A stretch of 64,000 nt of DNA from an uncultured Cardiobacterium sp. (lineage in GTDB: Bacteria > Pseudomonadota > Gammaproteobacteria > Cardiobacteriales > Cardiobacteriaceae): NCBI RefSeq assembly GCF_938028825.1, contig NZ_CALIZP010000062.1, forward strand, positions 12,853 through 76,852, written 5' to 3'. This document shows, piece after piece, positions 26,406 to 34,179 of this stretch (its first letter is position 1; each line of letters starts with the position of its first letter). The position numbers and the translations under genes were made by a program. Below the pieces are notes generated by a model. That model was not told the DNA's origin. It worked only from the letters and a program-made list of their open reading frames with translations, and did no database searches.

Positions 26406-26855
26406 TTATTGGCGTTTGAGGCGGAATTTTTCATCCGGTTGGGACGGGTCGAGTTTTTCGCCATCCGGGCGGCGCAGTTCGAGGTAGCCGTTGCCAATCT
26501 GGAAGGTGAGGTTGCCCGCGTTGTTGTCGAGTTGCAGGTATTGTTTGTCGGTGGTGGTGCGGTACACGCCGCTGTCCTGTTTGTTTTCCTGTTTTTTGCC
26601 GAGTTTGGTGGACTGGATGGTGTAGTTGCCGCCGGTCAGGGTCAGGCTGATTTGCAGGCCGTCGCAGTCGGCGCAGGGCAGAACGCCGTTGTAGGTGCCG
26701 AGGAAGGCGGCGTTGTTGTTATTGGCAGCAGGGGGCTGCTGGGCAGGCGGGTTGTTGGCAACAGGGGGCGGGGTGTCGCTGCCGCCGAGGCCGAAGGTGG
26801 TGCAGCCGCTGATGATCAGGGCCAGGGCAAGGCCGACCGGGGTCAGTTTTTTCAT
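26406..26855 (-). CDS. NlpE-like copper-homeostasis lipoprotein (N-terminal domain only)
   Basis: A 149-aa lipoprotein: signal peptide MKKLTPVGLALALIISGC with a lipobox (LIISGC) and lipidated Cys18, a Pro/Asn-rich linker, then the NlpE N-terminal domain with FLGTYNGVLPCADCDGLQ (CxxC) and YLQLDNNAGNLTF. NlpE senses outer-membrane lipoprotein or surface stress for Cpx in E. coli and has been tied to copper. The C-terminal OB-fold domain of E. coli NlpE is missing here. I chose the ATG at 26855 because it begins the signal peptide. Confidence 0.85.
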   Translation of the reverse strand: MKKLTPVGLALALIISGCTTFGLGGSDTPPPVANNPPAQQPPAANNNNAAFLGTYNGVLPCADCDGLQISLTLTGGNYTIQSTKLGKKQENKQDSGVYRTTTDKQYLQLDNNAGNLTFQIGNGYLELRRPDGEKLDPSQPDEKFRLKRQ

Positions 26856-26904
26856 GGGTTCTCCGTATGTTGTGGATTGGGTGGCGCGTAATGTAGCCCG
26901 CTGT

Positions 26905-28188
26905 TCAGGTTTCGGCAATGTTTGCGGTTGTTGCTTTTTGTTCATTGAGCAGGGCGTCGATGTGTTGCTGGTGGGCGGCGACGATGTTGTGGTAAGGAGC
27001 CATGTAAGCGCGGATGGCAGCGGTGTGCGGTTCTGCATGCAGGGCGAGCAGGGCGGCGGCGAGGGTTTCGGGACGGCCATCGGCGAGTTCGCGCGCGAAG
27101 GGTTGGTGGATGAGGGCGTCGCGGATGTGCTGGAAGTTGTACATGCTGTGCCCGAAGATGACGGGGATACCGGCGTGCAGGGCTTCGAGCGGGTTGTGGC
27201 CGCCGTGCGGGATGAGGCTGCCGCCGATGTAGGCGAGGTCGCTGATGCGGTAGTGATGGTTGAGTTCGCCGAGGGTGTCGAGGAGGTAGATGTCGCCTCT
27301 GTCGCGGGCGGTTTCGCCCCGGCTGCGCAGGCGGGGCGCGTAGCCCGCATCGCGGATGTATTGGGCAATGCTGTCGCGGCGTTCGGGGTGGCGTGGGGCA
27401 ATGATGAGGCAGGCGTGCGGCAGGTGTTGTTGCAACAGGTGGTGGGCGGCGAGGATGATCTGTTCTTCGCCTTCATGGGTGCTGGCGGCAATCCAGGTGT
27501 CGGGCCGGCGTGCGGCGGCGATGTCGGCGGGCAGGGGTTCGGCAGCGGGTGTCTGGTATTTGAGGTTGGGGGTGATGGTGATGTGGGCGGCGGGGACGCC
27601 GAGGACGCGGTAGCGGCGGGCATCGAAGCGGGTTTGGGCGTCCACGCGCAGGGTGGCAAGCGGTTCGTGCAGAAGGCAGCGGGCGTAGCGGTAGTAGCCG
27701 CGTAGGGATTTGGCCGAGAGGCGGGCGTTGCTGAGTTGGACGGGGATGTCCCGCTTGGCGGCGAGGCGGATGAGGTTCGGCCAGATTTCGGTTTCCATGA
27801 GGATGATGAGGCGCGGGCGGATGTGGTCGAGGGCACGGCGGATGTTGGCGGTGGTATCGTAGGGCAGGTAGCTGTATGCGGTGCGGCCGGGGTGTTGGGC
27901 GTGGTATTGGGCGATTTGCGCGCGGCCGGTCGGGGTGGTGCAGGTGAGCCAAAGGTTATGGTCGGGGTGGACGGCGAGCAGGGCGTCCAGCAGCGGGCGG
28001 ATGGCGAGGAATTCGCCGACGCTGACGGTGTGTATCCACAGGCTGTTCGGCAGGGCAGGGGGCAGGTGGCGGGCGAAGCGTTCGCCAATGTGCGCGCGGT
28101 AGGCGGGATTTCGCCGCGATTTGTAGTAGAGGCGCAGCAGGGCAAAGGGGGTGAGCAGATGCAGCAGCAGGTTGTAGAGGGTGTTCAT
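26905..28188 (-). CDS. waaA: 3-deoxy-D-manno-octulosonic acid transferase
   Basis: WaaA (KdtA) adds Kdo to lipid IVA at the cytoplasmic face of the inner membrane. The 427-aa protein has the N-terminal membrane-associated helix, the SLWIHTVSVGEFLA motif (catalytic Glu), TPTGRAQ, LMETEIWPNLI, LSNARLS and the C-terminal nucleotide-sugar site YIGGSLIPHGGHNPLEA. I chose the ATG at 28188: it gives the usual N-terminus, while an upstream in-frame ATG adds 22 atypical residues overlapping the divergent promoter. Divergent from apaH. Confidence 0.95.
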   Translation of the reverse strand: MNTLYNLLLHLLTPFALLRLYYKSRRNPAYRAHIGERFARHLPPALPNSLWIHTVSVGEFLAIRPLLDALLAVHPDHNLWLTCTTPTGRAQIAQYHAQHPGRTAYSYLPYDTTANIRRALDHIRPRLIILMETEIWPNLIRLAAKRDIPVQLSNARLSAKSLRGYYRYARCLLHEPLATLRVDAQTRFDARRYRVLGVPAAHITITPNLKYQTPAAEPLPADIAAARRPDTWIAASTHEGEEQIILAAHHLLQQHLPHACLIIAPRHPERRDSIAQYIRDAGYAPRLRSRGETARDRGDIYLLDTLGELNHHYRISDLAYIGGSLIPHGGHNPLEALHAGIPVIFGHSMYNFQHIRDALIHQPFARELADGRPETLAAALLALHAEPHTAAIRAYMAPYHNIVAAHQQHIDALLNEQKATTANIAET

Positions 28189-28238
28189 GGGTACAGTAAA
28201 ATGAGCGTTTTGTGGCTGTTTATTATAAGGGGCGCGGT

Positions 28239-29033
28239 ATGGCGATTTTTGCAATTGGCGATGTGCATGGGCATCTGGACGGGTTGTTGCGGCTGCTGGA
28301 CAAGGTCGGCTATGGCGATGGCGATGAGTTGTGGTTCGTCGGTGATTTGGTGAATCGCGGCCCGGATTCGGCCGGGGTGCTGCGCTTTGTGCATGGTCTG
28401 CGGTTGAAGCGGGTGGTGCTGGGCAATCATGATTTTTCGATGCTGGTGCAGGCGCAGCGGTTTCCGGGGAACCGGATGCAGCAGTCCACGCTGGATGTGT
28501 TGCGCTGTGATGATGGGGAGGCGCTGATTGATGGGTTGCGTCAGTTCCCGCTGTTGCACGTCGAGCCGCGTTTGCAGGTGCTGATGTCGCATGCGGGGCT
28601 GTTCCCGCAATGGTCGGTTGAAGAAGGGCAGGCGGCCAGTGATGCGGTTTCCGCGCAGTTGCGCGGGGATGGGTATCGCGGCTTCCTGCGCGAGATTTTC
28701 GGCGACAAGCCGGATCGGTGGTCGGCGGATTTGCGCGGGATGGATTATTGGCGTTTTGCCGTGAATGCGTTCTGCCGGATGCGTTATCTCAATGCGGATG
28801 GCAGTCTGAATCTGCATGCAAAAGACCGGCCGAAGAAGACGGAAGGATTGTTGCCGTGGTTCAGTGTGCCGCAGCGGTGTGAATGGCTGCAATTGTTCGG
28901 TCACTGGGCGAGCCTGGGTTTGCACACGGGAGGAAAGGCGGTTTGTCTGGATGGCGGTTATGCCTGGGGCGGGGAATTGGCTGCTTATGATGTGTTGCAG
29001 CGTCGTCTGGCAGCGATTATTAGCGCAAAATAA
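28239..29033 (+). CDS. apaH: bis(5'-nucleosyl)-tetraphosphatase, symmetrical
   Basis: ApaH hydrolyses Ap4A to two ADP and removes Np4 caps from RNA. The 264-aa protein shows the metallophosphatase motifs AIGDVHGHLDGL, FVGDLVNRGPDS, VLGNHDF, LMSHAGLFP and the C-terminal FGHWASLG. The ATG at 28239 has AAGGGG upstream. It is divergent from waaA with 50 bases between the starts, and the tRNA-tufB promoter lies downstream. Confidence 0.96.
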   Translation: MAIFAIGDVHGHLDGLLRLLDKVGYGDGDELWFVGDLVNRGPDSAGVLRFVHGLRLKRVVLGNHDFSMLVQAQRFPGNRMQQSTLDVLRCDDGEALIDGLRQFPLLHVEPRLQVLMSHAGLFPQWSVEEGQAASDAVSAQLRGDGYRGFLREIFGDKPDRWSADLRGMDYWRFAVNAFCRMRYLNADGSLNLHAKDRPKKTEGLLPWFSVPQRCEWLQLFGHWASLGLHTGGKAVCLDGGYAWGGELAAYDVLQRRLAAIISAK

Positions 29034-29086
29034 TTCGCTTGTAATCGAATGGTTAGAAAATACGGCCACACAAAAGGAAAGAAAGC

Positions 29087-29114
29087 TTGACGTTGTGTTG
29101 CCGATGTATATAAT
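29087..29114 (+). promoter_or_regulatory. sigma70 promoter of the tRNA-tufB operon, GC-rich discriminator
   Basis: TTGACG at 29087-29092 and a perfect TATAAT at 29109-29114 are 16 bases apart. The discriminator that follows (GCGCCCCC) is GC-rich, the mark of stable-RNA promoters under stringent control. The first tRNA begins 16 bases after the -10 box. Confidence 0.88.
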
Positions 29115-29130
29115 GCGCCCCCACTTTCCC

Positions 29131-29215
29131 GGAGGGGTACCCAAGCGGTCAACGGGAGCAGACTGTAAATCTGCCGGCTCAGCCTTCGTAGGTTCGAATC
29201 CTACCCCCTCCACCA
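29131..29215 (+). tRNA. tRNA-Tyr (GTA)
   Basis: An 85-base class II tRNA with encoded CCA. The acceptor GGAGGGG pairs with CCCCTCC, the anticodon loop CTGTAAA shows GTA, there is a long variable arm, and the T arm reads TAGGTTCGAATCCTA. First gene of the tyr-gly-thr-tufB cluster. Confidence 0.97.
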
Positions 29216-29223
29216 TTTAACTT

Positions 29224-29297
<74 letters not shown>

Positions 29298-29310
29298 GTA
29301 TCAAGACTAC

Positions 29311-29386
<76 letters not shown>

Positions 29387-29426
29387 TCCCTTAATTTCCG
29401 AATTTTTAAACCCTTGGCGGATTGAG

Positions 29427-30617
29427 ATGTCAAAAGAGAAATTTACCCGAACCAAGCCGCACGTTAACGTGGGCACGATTGGTCACGTTGACCATGGCAA
29501 GACGACACTGACGGCGGCGCTGACCAAAGTTGGTGCAGAACGCTTTGGCGGTACCTTTAAAGCCTATGACCAGATTGACGGTGCACCCGAAGAACGTGCG
29601 CGCGGTATCACCATCTCAACCGCACACGTCGAATACGAATCCCCGAACCGTCACTATGCACACGTAGACTGCCCCGGGCACGCCGACTATGTTAAAAACA
29701 TGATTACCGGCGCAGCGCAAATGGATGGAGCCATTTTGGTCTGCTCTGCAGCCGATGGCCCGATGCCGCAAACCCGTGAACACATTCTGTTGTCCCGTCA
29801 GGTGGGTGTTCCCTATATCGTAGTTTATCTGAACAAGGCAGACATGGTTGATGATGCCGAGCTGCTGGAACTGGTGGAAATGGAAGTGCGCGACCTGTTG
29901 AGCGAATACGACTTTCCCGGTGACGATACCCCGATTATTATCGGTTCTGCATTGAAAGCGCTGGAAGGAGATCAGTCCGATATTGGTGTTCCTTCTATTA
30001 TCAAACTGGTAGATGCGCTGGACAGCTATATTCCCGAGCCGCAGCGTGACATTGACAAACCGTTCCTGATGCCGATTGAAGACGTTTTCTCCATATCCGG
30101 TCGTGGTACGGTAGTGACCGGGCGTATTGAGCGCGGAGTAATCAAAGTTGGTGAAGAAATCGAAATAGTCGGTATCCGCCCGACTGCCAAAACCACCTGC
30201 ACCGGTGTGGAAATGTTCCGCAAGCTGCTGGATCAGGGTGAAGCAGGCGATAACGTTGGTGTATTGCTGCGCGGTACCAAACGTGAAGAAGTAGAACGTG
30301 GACAAGTGTTGGCCAAACCGGGTACGATTACCCCGCACACCAAATTTGAGGCGGAAGTTTATATACTGTCCAAAGACGAAGGTGGTCGTCACACCCCATT
30401 TTTTAAAGGTTACCGTCCGCAGTTTTACTTCCGTACTACGGACGTGACAGGTGAATGCATCCTGCCGGAAGGTGTGGAAATGGTCATGCCGGGTGATAAT
30501 ATCAAGATGAATGTTCATCTGATTTCGCCGATTGCGATGGACGAAGGACTTCGTTTTGCAATTCGTGAAGGTGGCCGTACAGTAGGTGCGGGCGTCGTCT
30601 CCAAAATTATCGAATAA
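29427..30617 (+). CDS. tufB: elongation factor Tu (first copy)
   Basis: EF-Tu brings aminoacyl-tRNA to the ribosomal A site with GTP. The 396-aa protein has the G1 loop GHVDHGKTT, the switch-I region RARGITISTAHVEYE, G3 DCPGH, G4 NKAD, G5 SALKAL and domains 2 and 3 of normal length. The DNA matches the second copy at 45668-46858 apart from the last codons. It sits downstream of three tRNA genes and before tRNA-Trp, as tufB does in E. coli. Confidence 0.99.
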   Translation: MSKEKFTRTKPHVNVGTIGHVDHGKTTLTAALTKVGAERFGGTFKAYDQIDGAPEERARGITISTAHVEYESPNRHYAHVDCPGHADYVKNMITGAAQMDGAILVCSAADGPMPQTREHILLSRQVGVPYIVVYLNKADMVDDAELLELVEMEVRDLLSEYDFPGDDTPIIIGSALKALEGDQSDIGVPSIIKLVDALDSYIPEPQRDIDKPFLMPIEDVFSISGRGTVVTGRIERGVIKVGEEIEIVGIRPTAKTTCTGVEMFRKLLDQGEAGDNVGVLLRGTKREEVERGQVLAKPGTITPHTKFEAEVYILSKDEGGRHTPFFKGYRPQFYFRTTDVTGECILPEGVEMVMPGDNIKMNVHLISPIAMDEGLRFAIREGGRTVGAGVVSKIIE

Positions 30618-30641
30618 GATAAAGATATCTTGTAAAAATAG

Positions 30642-30670
30642 GGGTGGTGTTTATAATCACCGCCCTTTTT
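30642..30670 (+). terminator. terminator after tufB
   Basis: GGGTGGTG at 30642-30649 pairs with CACCGCCC at 30658-30665 (one T.G pair), followed by five Ts. It precedes tRNA-Trp by 13 bases and probably lets some transcription through. Confidence 0.75.
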
Positions 30671-30683
30671 CAACGGCATAGAT

Positions 30684-30759
30684 AGGCGAGTAGCTCAATT
30701 GGCAGAGTTGCGGTTTCCAAAACCGTCGGTTGGGGGTTCGAGTCCCTCCTCGCCTGCCA
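30684..30759 (+). tRNA. tRNA-Trp (CCA)
   Basis: A 76-base tRNA with encoded CCA. The acceptor AGGCGAG pairs with CTCGCCT, the anticodon loop TTCCAAA shows CCA, and the T arm is GGGGGTTCGAGTCCCTC. It lies between tufB and secE, a placement common in bacteria. Confidence 0.97.
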
Positions 30760-30776
30760 TCTATTAGAGGGAAAAT

Positions 30777-31157
30777 ATGCAGCAAGGCTCGGTGGAACAG
30801 CAGAAAAAACCCTTGGATTCTCTATTTACGGCGCTTGCCGTAATTTTATTTTTGGGCGGTTTTTATTGTGCCGGTTCCAATAATTACTTTTTTGCCGGAT
30901 TATCCGGTTATGCGCGCTTTGGTATTGCTGTAGCTACCCTTATTATTTCGGCAGCAGCATTATGGCCGACCAGTCATCGTGATTATCTGCTGGCGTTGTT
31001 TCGCGGTGCACGCATAGAAATGCGCAAGGTGCGCTGGCCAACCAAGGAAGAAGCGACCAAGAGCACTTTGGTGGTTTTGGTTTTGGTCGCGCTGTTCGCT
31101 ATCGTCCTTAGTATTTTTGACTGGATTTTGGTGAAAATCATCGAGGCGTTACTCTGA
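30777..31157 (+). CDS. secE: preprotein translocase subunit SecE
   Basis: SecE clamps SecY in the SecYEG channel. The 126-aa protein has three membrane segments, as in E. coli, and the conserved amphipathic motif EMRKVRWPTKEEATKST before the last helix. An AGAGGG precedes the ATG by six bases. Its stop overlaps the start of nusG by one base, and both are conserved partners upstream of the rplKAJL-rpoBC unit. Confidence 0.97.
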   Translation: MQQGSVEQQKKPLDSLFTALAVILFLGGFYCAGSNNYFFAGLSGYARFGIAVATLIISAAALWPTSHRDYLLALFRGARIEMRKVRWPTKEEATKSTLVVLVLVALFAIVLSIFDWILVKIIEALL

Positions 31158-31693
31158 TGTCCATGCAATGGTATGTGTTGCAAACGTATTCCCAGTTTGA
31201 ACAGCAGGTTAGGCGTGCCTTGGAAGAACGGATCGAACGCGAAGGACTGCAAGAATATTTTGGCCGCATTCTCATTCCGTCCGAGGAAGTGGTTGAAATC
31301 AAGGATGGCAAAAAGCGCAGTTCGCAGCGTAAATTTTTTCCCAATTATGTGTTGGTGGAAATGGTGATGAACGATGTTACGTGGCATGCCGTCCGCGGTA
31401 TCCCTCGCGTTTCTGGTTTCGTGGGTGGCACAGCGGAGAATCCAGCACCTATTCCTCAGCACGAGGTTGATGTTATCTTGCGTCGTGTTGAAGAAGGTGT
31501 TGAAAAACCACGTCCGAAGACATTATTTGAAATTGGCGAAGAGGTCCGTATTGTAGAGGGACCTTTTGCCGAATTCACGGGCACAGTAGAAGAAGTTATG
31601 TATGAAAAAAGCAGGCTGAAGGTTTCTGTGCTTATTTTTGGTCGTCCCACTCCGGTGGAGCTTGAATTCCATCAAGTGGAAAAAGACCTATAA
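31157..31693 (+). CDS. nusG: transcription antitermination/elongation factor NusG
   Basis: NusG binds the RNA-polymerase clamp through its NGN domain and Rho or S10 through its KOW domain. The 178-aa protein shows QWYVLQTYSQFEQQV, FPNYVLVEM, VRGIPRVSGFVGG and the KOW motif GEEVRIVEGPFAEFTGTV. The first ATG overlaps the secE stop; a second ATG two codons on (31163) is an equally possible start. Confidence 0.98.
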   Translation: MSMQWYVLQTYSQFEQQVRRALEERIEREGLQEYFGRILIPSEEVVEIKDGKKRSSQRKFFPNYVLVEMVMNDVTWHAVRGIPRVSGFVGGTAENPAPIPQHEVDVILRRVEEGVEKPRPKTLFEIGEEVRIVEGPFAEFTGTVEEVMYEKSRLKVSVLIFGRPTPVELEFHQVEKDL

Positions 31694-31734
31694 TCAGGGG
31701 AGCCGCAAGGCGTTATACCCATTTGGAGTAATAT

Positions 31735-32163
31735 ATGGCAAAAAAAATTACCGGCTATATCAAGCTGCAAATCGCGGCGGGTAAAGCGAATCCGAGTCCT
31801 CCGGTTGGCCCTGCCTTGGGTCAGCATGGCGTAAATATTATGGAATTTTGTAAAGCGTTTAATGCAGAAACGCAAAGTATGGAAGCGGGAATGCCTGTCC
31901 CAGTAGTTATTACGGTTTACAGTGATCGCAGCTTTACCTTCATAACTAAAACTCCGCCTGCTACTTATTTGCTGAAAAAAGCGGCCGGCGTTAAGTCTGG
32001 CAGTGGGCGGCCCAATACAGAGAAAGTTGGTAAAGTAACCCGCGCCCAGTTGGAAGAAATCGTCAAGGTTAAACAACCTGACTTGACTGCCGCTAATCTG
32101 CAGGCTGGCGTTAATACCATCGCAGGTAGTGCGCGTTCTATGGGCTTGAAGGTAGAGGATTAA
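31735..32163 (+). CDS. rplK: 50S ribosomal protein L11
   Basis: L11 binds the GTPase-associated region of 23S rRNA. The 142-aa protein has KLQIAAGKANPSPPVGPALG, the proline-rich linker TPPATYLLKKAAG and the C-terminal IAGSARSMGLKVED. GGAG lies 8-11 bases before the ATG. A GGGGAGCC...AAGGCG element in the 41-base leader could be an L1-binding hairpin; in E. coli L1 represses this unit at such a site. rplA follows after three bases. Confidence 0.98.
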   Translation: MAKKITGYIKLQIAAGKANPSPPVGPALGQHGVNIMEFCKAFNAETQSMEAGMPVPVVITVYSDRSFTFITKTPPATYLLKKAAGVKSGSGRPNTEKVGKVTRAQLEEIVKVKQPDLTAANLQAGVNTIAGSARSMGLKVED

Positions 32164-32166
32164 GGC

Positions 32167-32868
32167 ATGGCCAAATTAAGTAAACGTGTGCGGGCTTTTC
32201 GCAATCAAATAGAAAGCGGCAAGGTTTATTCGCTAATGGAAGCATTGACACTGTTGAAATCCATTCCTGCTGCCAAATTCGTGGAGTCTGTGGATGTGGC
32301 AATCAACTTGGGTGTTGACCCGCGCAAGTCCGATCAAGTCGTGCGAGGTGCTGCTGTATTGCCGAACGGCACCGGCAAATCTGTCCGTGTGGCGGTTTTT
32401 GCACAAGGTGCGGCTGCGGACGCAGCGCAGGCCGCAGGTGCGGATTTGGTGGGTATGGACGAATTGGCTGATGAAATTAAAAATGGCCGCAACGATTTTG
32501 ATGTCGTTATAGCCGAACCTGCCGCCATGCGTGTTGTCGGTCAATTGGGACAGGTGCTTGGGCCTCGCGGCTTGATGCCTAACCCCAAAGTTGGAACCGT
32601 TACCCCTGACGTAAAAACGGCCGTAGAAAATGCCAAAGCCGGTCAAGTGCGTTTCCGTGCTGACAAGGGTGGTGTTGTTCACGCCATGATAGGCAAAGTG
32701 AATTTCAGTGAACAACAGCTGGCAGAAAACCTCAATGCACTGGTTGCCGAGATTAATAAATTGCGCCCTGCCGCTGCCAAGGGTATTTATTTGAAAAAAG
32801 CATTTCTTTCGACCACGATGGGTCCGGGAATTGTCATTGATGTGGCGTCGTTTGGTAGTGCTGCATAA
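32167..32868 (+). CDS. rplA: 50S ribosomal protein L1
   Basis: L1 forms the stalk that helps release E-site tRNA, and in E. coli autoregulates rplKA mRNA. The 233-aa protein has the domain I/II pattern: NLGVDPRKSDQVVRGAAVLPNGTGK around residue 45, GQLGQVLGPRGLMPNPKVGT and the C-terminal STTMGPGIVIDV. Length equals the E. coli protein (234 aa). Confidence 0.98.
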   Translation: MAKLSKRVRAFRNQIESGKVYSLMEALTLLKSIPAAKFVESVDVAINLGVDPRKSDQVVRGAAVLPNGTGKSVRVAVFAQGAAADAAQAAGADLVGMDELADEIKNGRNDFDVVIAEPAAMRVVGQLGQVLGPRGLMPNPKVGTVTPDVKTAVENAKAGQVRFRADKGGVVHAMIGKVNFSEQQLAENLNALVAEINKLRPAAAKGIYLKKAFLSTTMGPGIVIDVASFGSAA

Positions 32869-32886
32869 AAATCAGCAAGGATTTGG

Positions 32887-33009
32887 GATAGCTGCATGGC
32901 AGCTATCGTCAAAGACTGCAGGTGTTCGTAGAACTTAATTTCCTGCATAGATGGTAGGTCGCTTCAGCTGTCTGAAAGGCTATACCAAGGTTCACCGATT
33001 TTATCGGTG
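32887..33009 (+). promoter_or_regulatory. rplJ leader (L10-type autoregulatory region)
   Basis: The 178-base rplA-rplJ spacer holds a perfect 9-bp hairpin (GATAGCTGC/GCAGCTATC, 32887-32907), then the sequence GACTGCAGGTG...TTCCTGCATAGATGGT (from about 32914) typical of the L10 leader bound by L10-(L12)4, and a further 7-bp hairpin CACCGAT/ATCGGTG at 32993-33009. Feedback repression of rplJL by L10 is established for E. coli; here it is inferred by position and motif. Confidence 0.7.
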
Positions 33010-33046
33010 GTTTTAGGGTAACCCGATCCGACTTAAGGAGTATGGA

Positions 33047-33580
33047 ATGGGCTTGAATTTAACCAGCAAAAAAAACGTTGTTGCGGAAGTCAGTGAAATC
33101 GCTGGCAAAGCGTATGCGCTAGTTGCGACGGAATATCACGGGCTAACCGTTGAACACATGACGCAACTGCACGCACGCGCACGCGCAACCGGCGTTTATC
33201 TGCGGGTAGTTAAGAATACCCTGGCCAGAAGGGCTTTGGCCGAAACGGATTTTGCCTGTACACAAGATCATTTGGTCGGCCCGCTGGTTTTGGCTTTCTC
33301 AATGGAAGATCCCGGTGCTGCGGCACGTCTGTGGCGCGACTTCTTTAAGGAAAATGACAAGCTGGACAAAGAAATGGTCAAGTTTGTCAGTGTTTCCGGC
33401 GAGTTGCTGCCGGGAAGCGAACTGGAACGGTTGGCGAAGCTGCCGACCAGGGAAGAGGCACTGGCATTGCTCATGGCATGTATGCGCGCGCCGCTTGACA
33501 AATTTGCCCGTACACTCAACGAAATCCCGGGCAAACTGGTTCGTACGATTGAAGCTATTCGCCAAAACAAAGCCGCATAA
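33047..33580 (+). CDS. rplJ: 50S ribosomal protein L10
   Basis: L10 anchors the L7/L12 stalk on 23S rRNA. The 177-aa protein has the N-terminal K-K-x-V-V-x-E-V pattern, TQLHARARATGVYLRVVKNTLARRAL and a C-terminal helix (KFARTLNEIPGKLVRTIEAI) that binds L12 dimers. AAGGAG stands 8 bases before the ATG. It is preceded by its own autoregulatory leader and followed by rplL after 53 bases. Confidence 0.98.
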   Translation: MGLNLTSKKNVVAEVSEIAGKAYALVATEYHGLTVEHMTQLHARARATGVYLRVVKNTLARRALAETDFACTQDHLVGPLVLAFSMEDPGAAARLWRDFFKENDKLDKEMVKFVSVSGELLPGSELERLAKLPTREEALALLMACMRAPLDKFARTLNEIPGKLVRTIEAIRQNKAA

Positions 33581-33633
33581 GCGCTTTGGGTATTGTTTAA
33601 CCTTATCTAATTTAATAAATTTGGAGTTATCAC

Positions 33634-34008
33634 ATGGCTATCGCTAAAGAAGATATCCTTAATGCCATTGCCGAAATGTCCGTAATGGATGTTGTCGATT
33701 TGATCGCCGCAATGGAGGAAAAATTCGGTGTTACTGCTGCAGCAGCAGTTGCCGCCGCTCCGGTTGCCGCTGGTCCGGTTGCCGCTGCCGAGGAACAGAC
33801 CGAATTTGACGTTGTTCTTACTGACGCCGGTGCGAACAAGGTCGCTGTTATCAAAGTTGTCCGTACCGTTACCGGTCTTGGTCTGAAAGAAGCCAAAGAA
33901 GCTGTTGATGGCGCACCTTCCACCCTGAAAGAAGGTCTTGCTAAAGAAGAGGCCGAAAAAATCAAGGCCGAACTCGAAGCTGCCGGTGCCAAAGCCGAAC
34001 TCAAGTAA
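33634..34008 (+). CDS. rplL: 50S ribosomal protein L7/L12
   Basis: L7/L12 recruits translational GTPases. The 124-aa protein has the N-terminal dimerisation helices (DILNAIAEMSVMDVVDLIAAMEEKF is the pattern region), an Ala-rich flexible hinge (AAAAVAAAPVAAGPVAAAEE) and the globular C-terminal domain with IKVVRTVTGLGLKEAKEAV. Codon use is strongly biased, as expected for this very abundant protein. A hairpin follows before rpoB. Confidence 0.98.
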   Translation: MAIAKEDILNAIAEMSVMDVVDLIAAMEEKFGVTAAAAVAAAPVAAGPVAAAEEQTEFDVVLTDAGANKVAVIKVVRTVTGLGLKEAKEAVDGAPSTLKEGLAKEEAEKIKAELEAAGAKAELK

Positions 34009-34026
34009 CTTCTTTGCTGCCTTATG

Positions 34027-34060
34027 AAAAGTACCGGTGTTTTTATGCCGGTACTTTTTC
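34027..34060 (+). terminator. attenuator between rplL and rpoB
   Basis: AAAAGTACCGG at 34027-34037 and CCGGTACTTTT at 34048-34058 form an 11-bp stem followed by Ts. At this place E. coli has a partial terminator that lowers rpoBC expression relative to rplJL; the same role is likely. Confidence 0.82.
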
Positions 34061-34179
34061 CTGTCTTGAAAGCTGATGCAACAGGAAATGTCCGGGCCAT
34101 CGACGTTCGTTGTTGCATAATCTTTCCAGATTCATTTTCTGCGCTGTACGCATCTTCTACCGCTTGAGGTTAATCCGCC

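Noticed and set aside
28185..29216. Long minus-strand frame beginning VEGVGFEPTKAEPADLQSAP
   Set aside because: Its start is the reverse complement of the tRNA-Tyr gene, a well-known annotation artefact; the rest is antisense to apaH.
32960..32975. GCTGTCTGAA, resembling a Neisseria DNA-uptake sequence
   Set aside because: It occurs once and is one base off the known dialects; no enrichment is seen.
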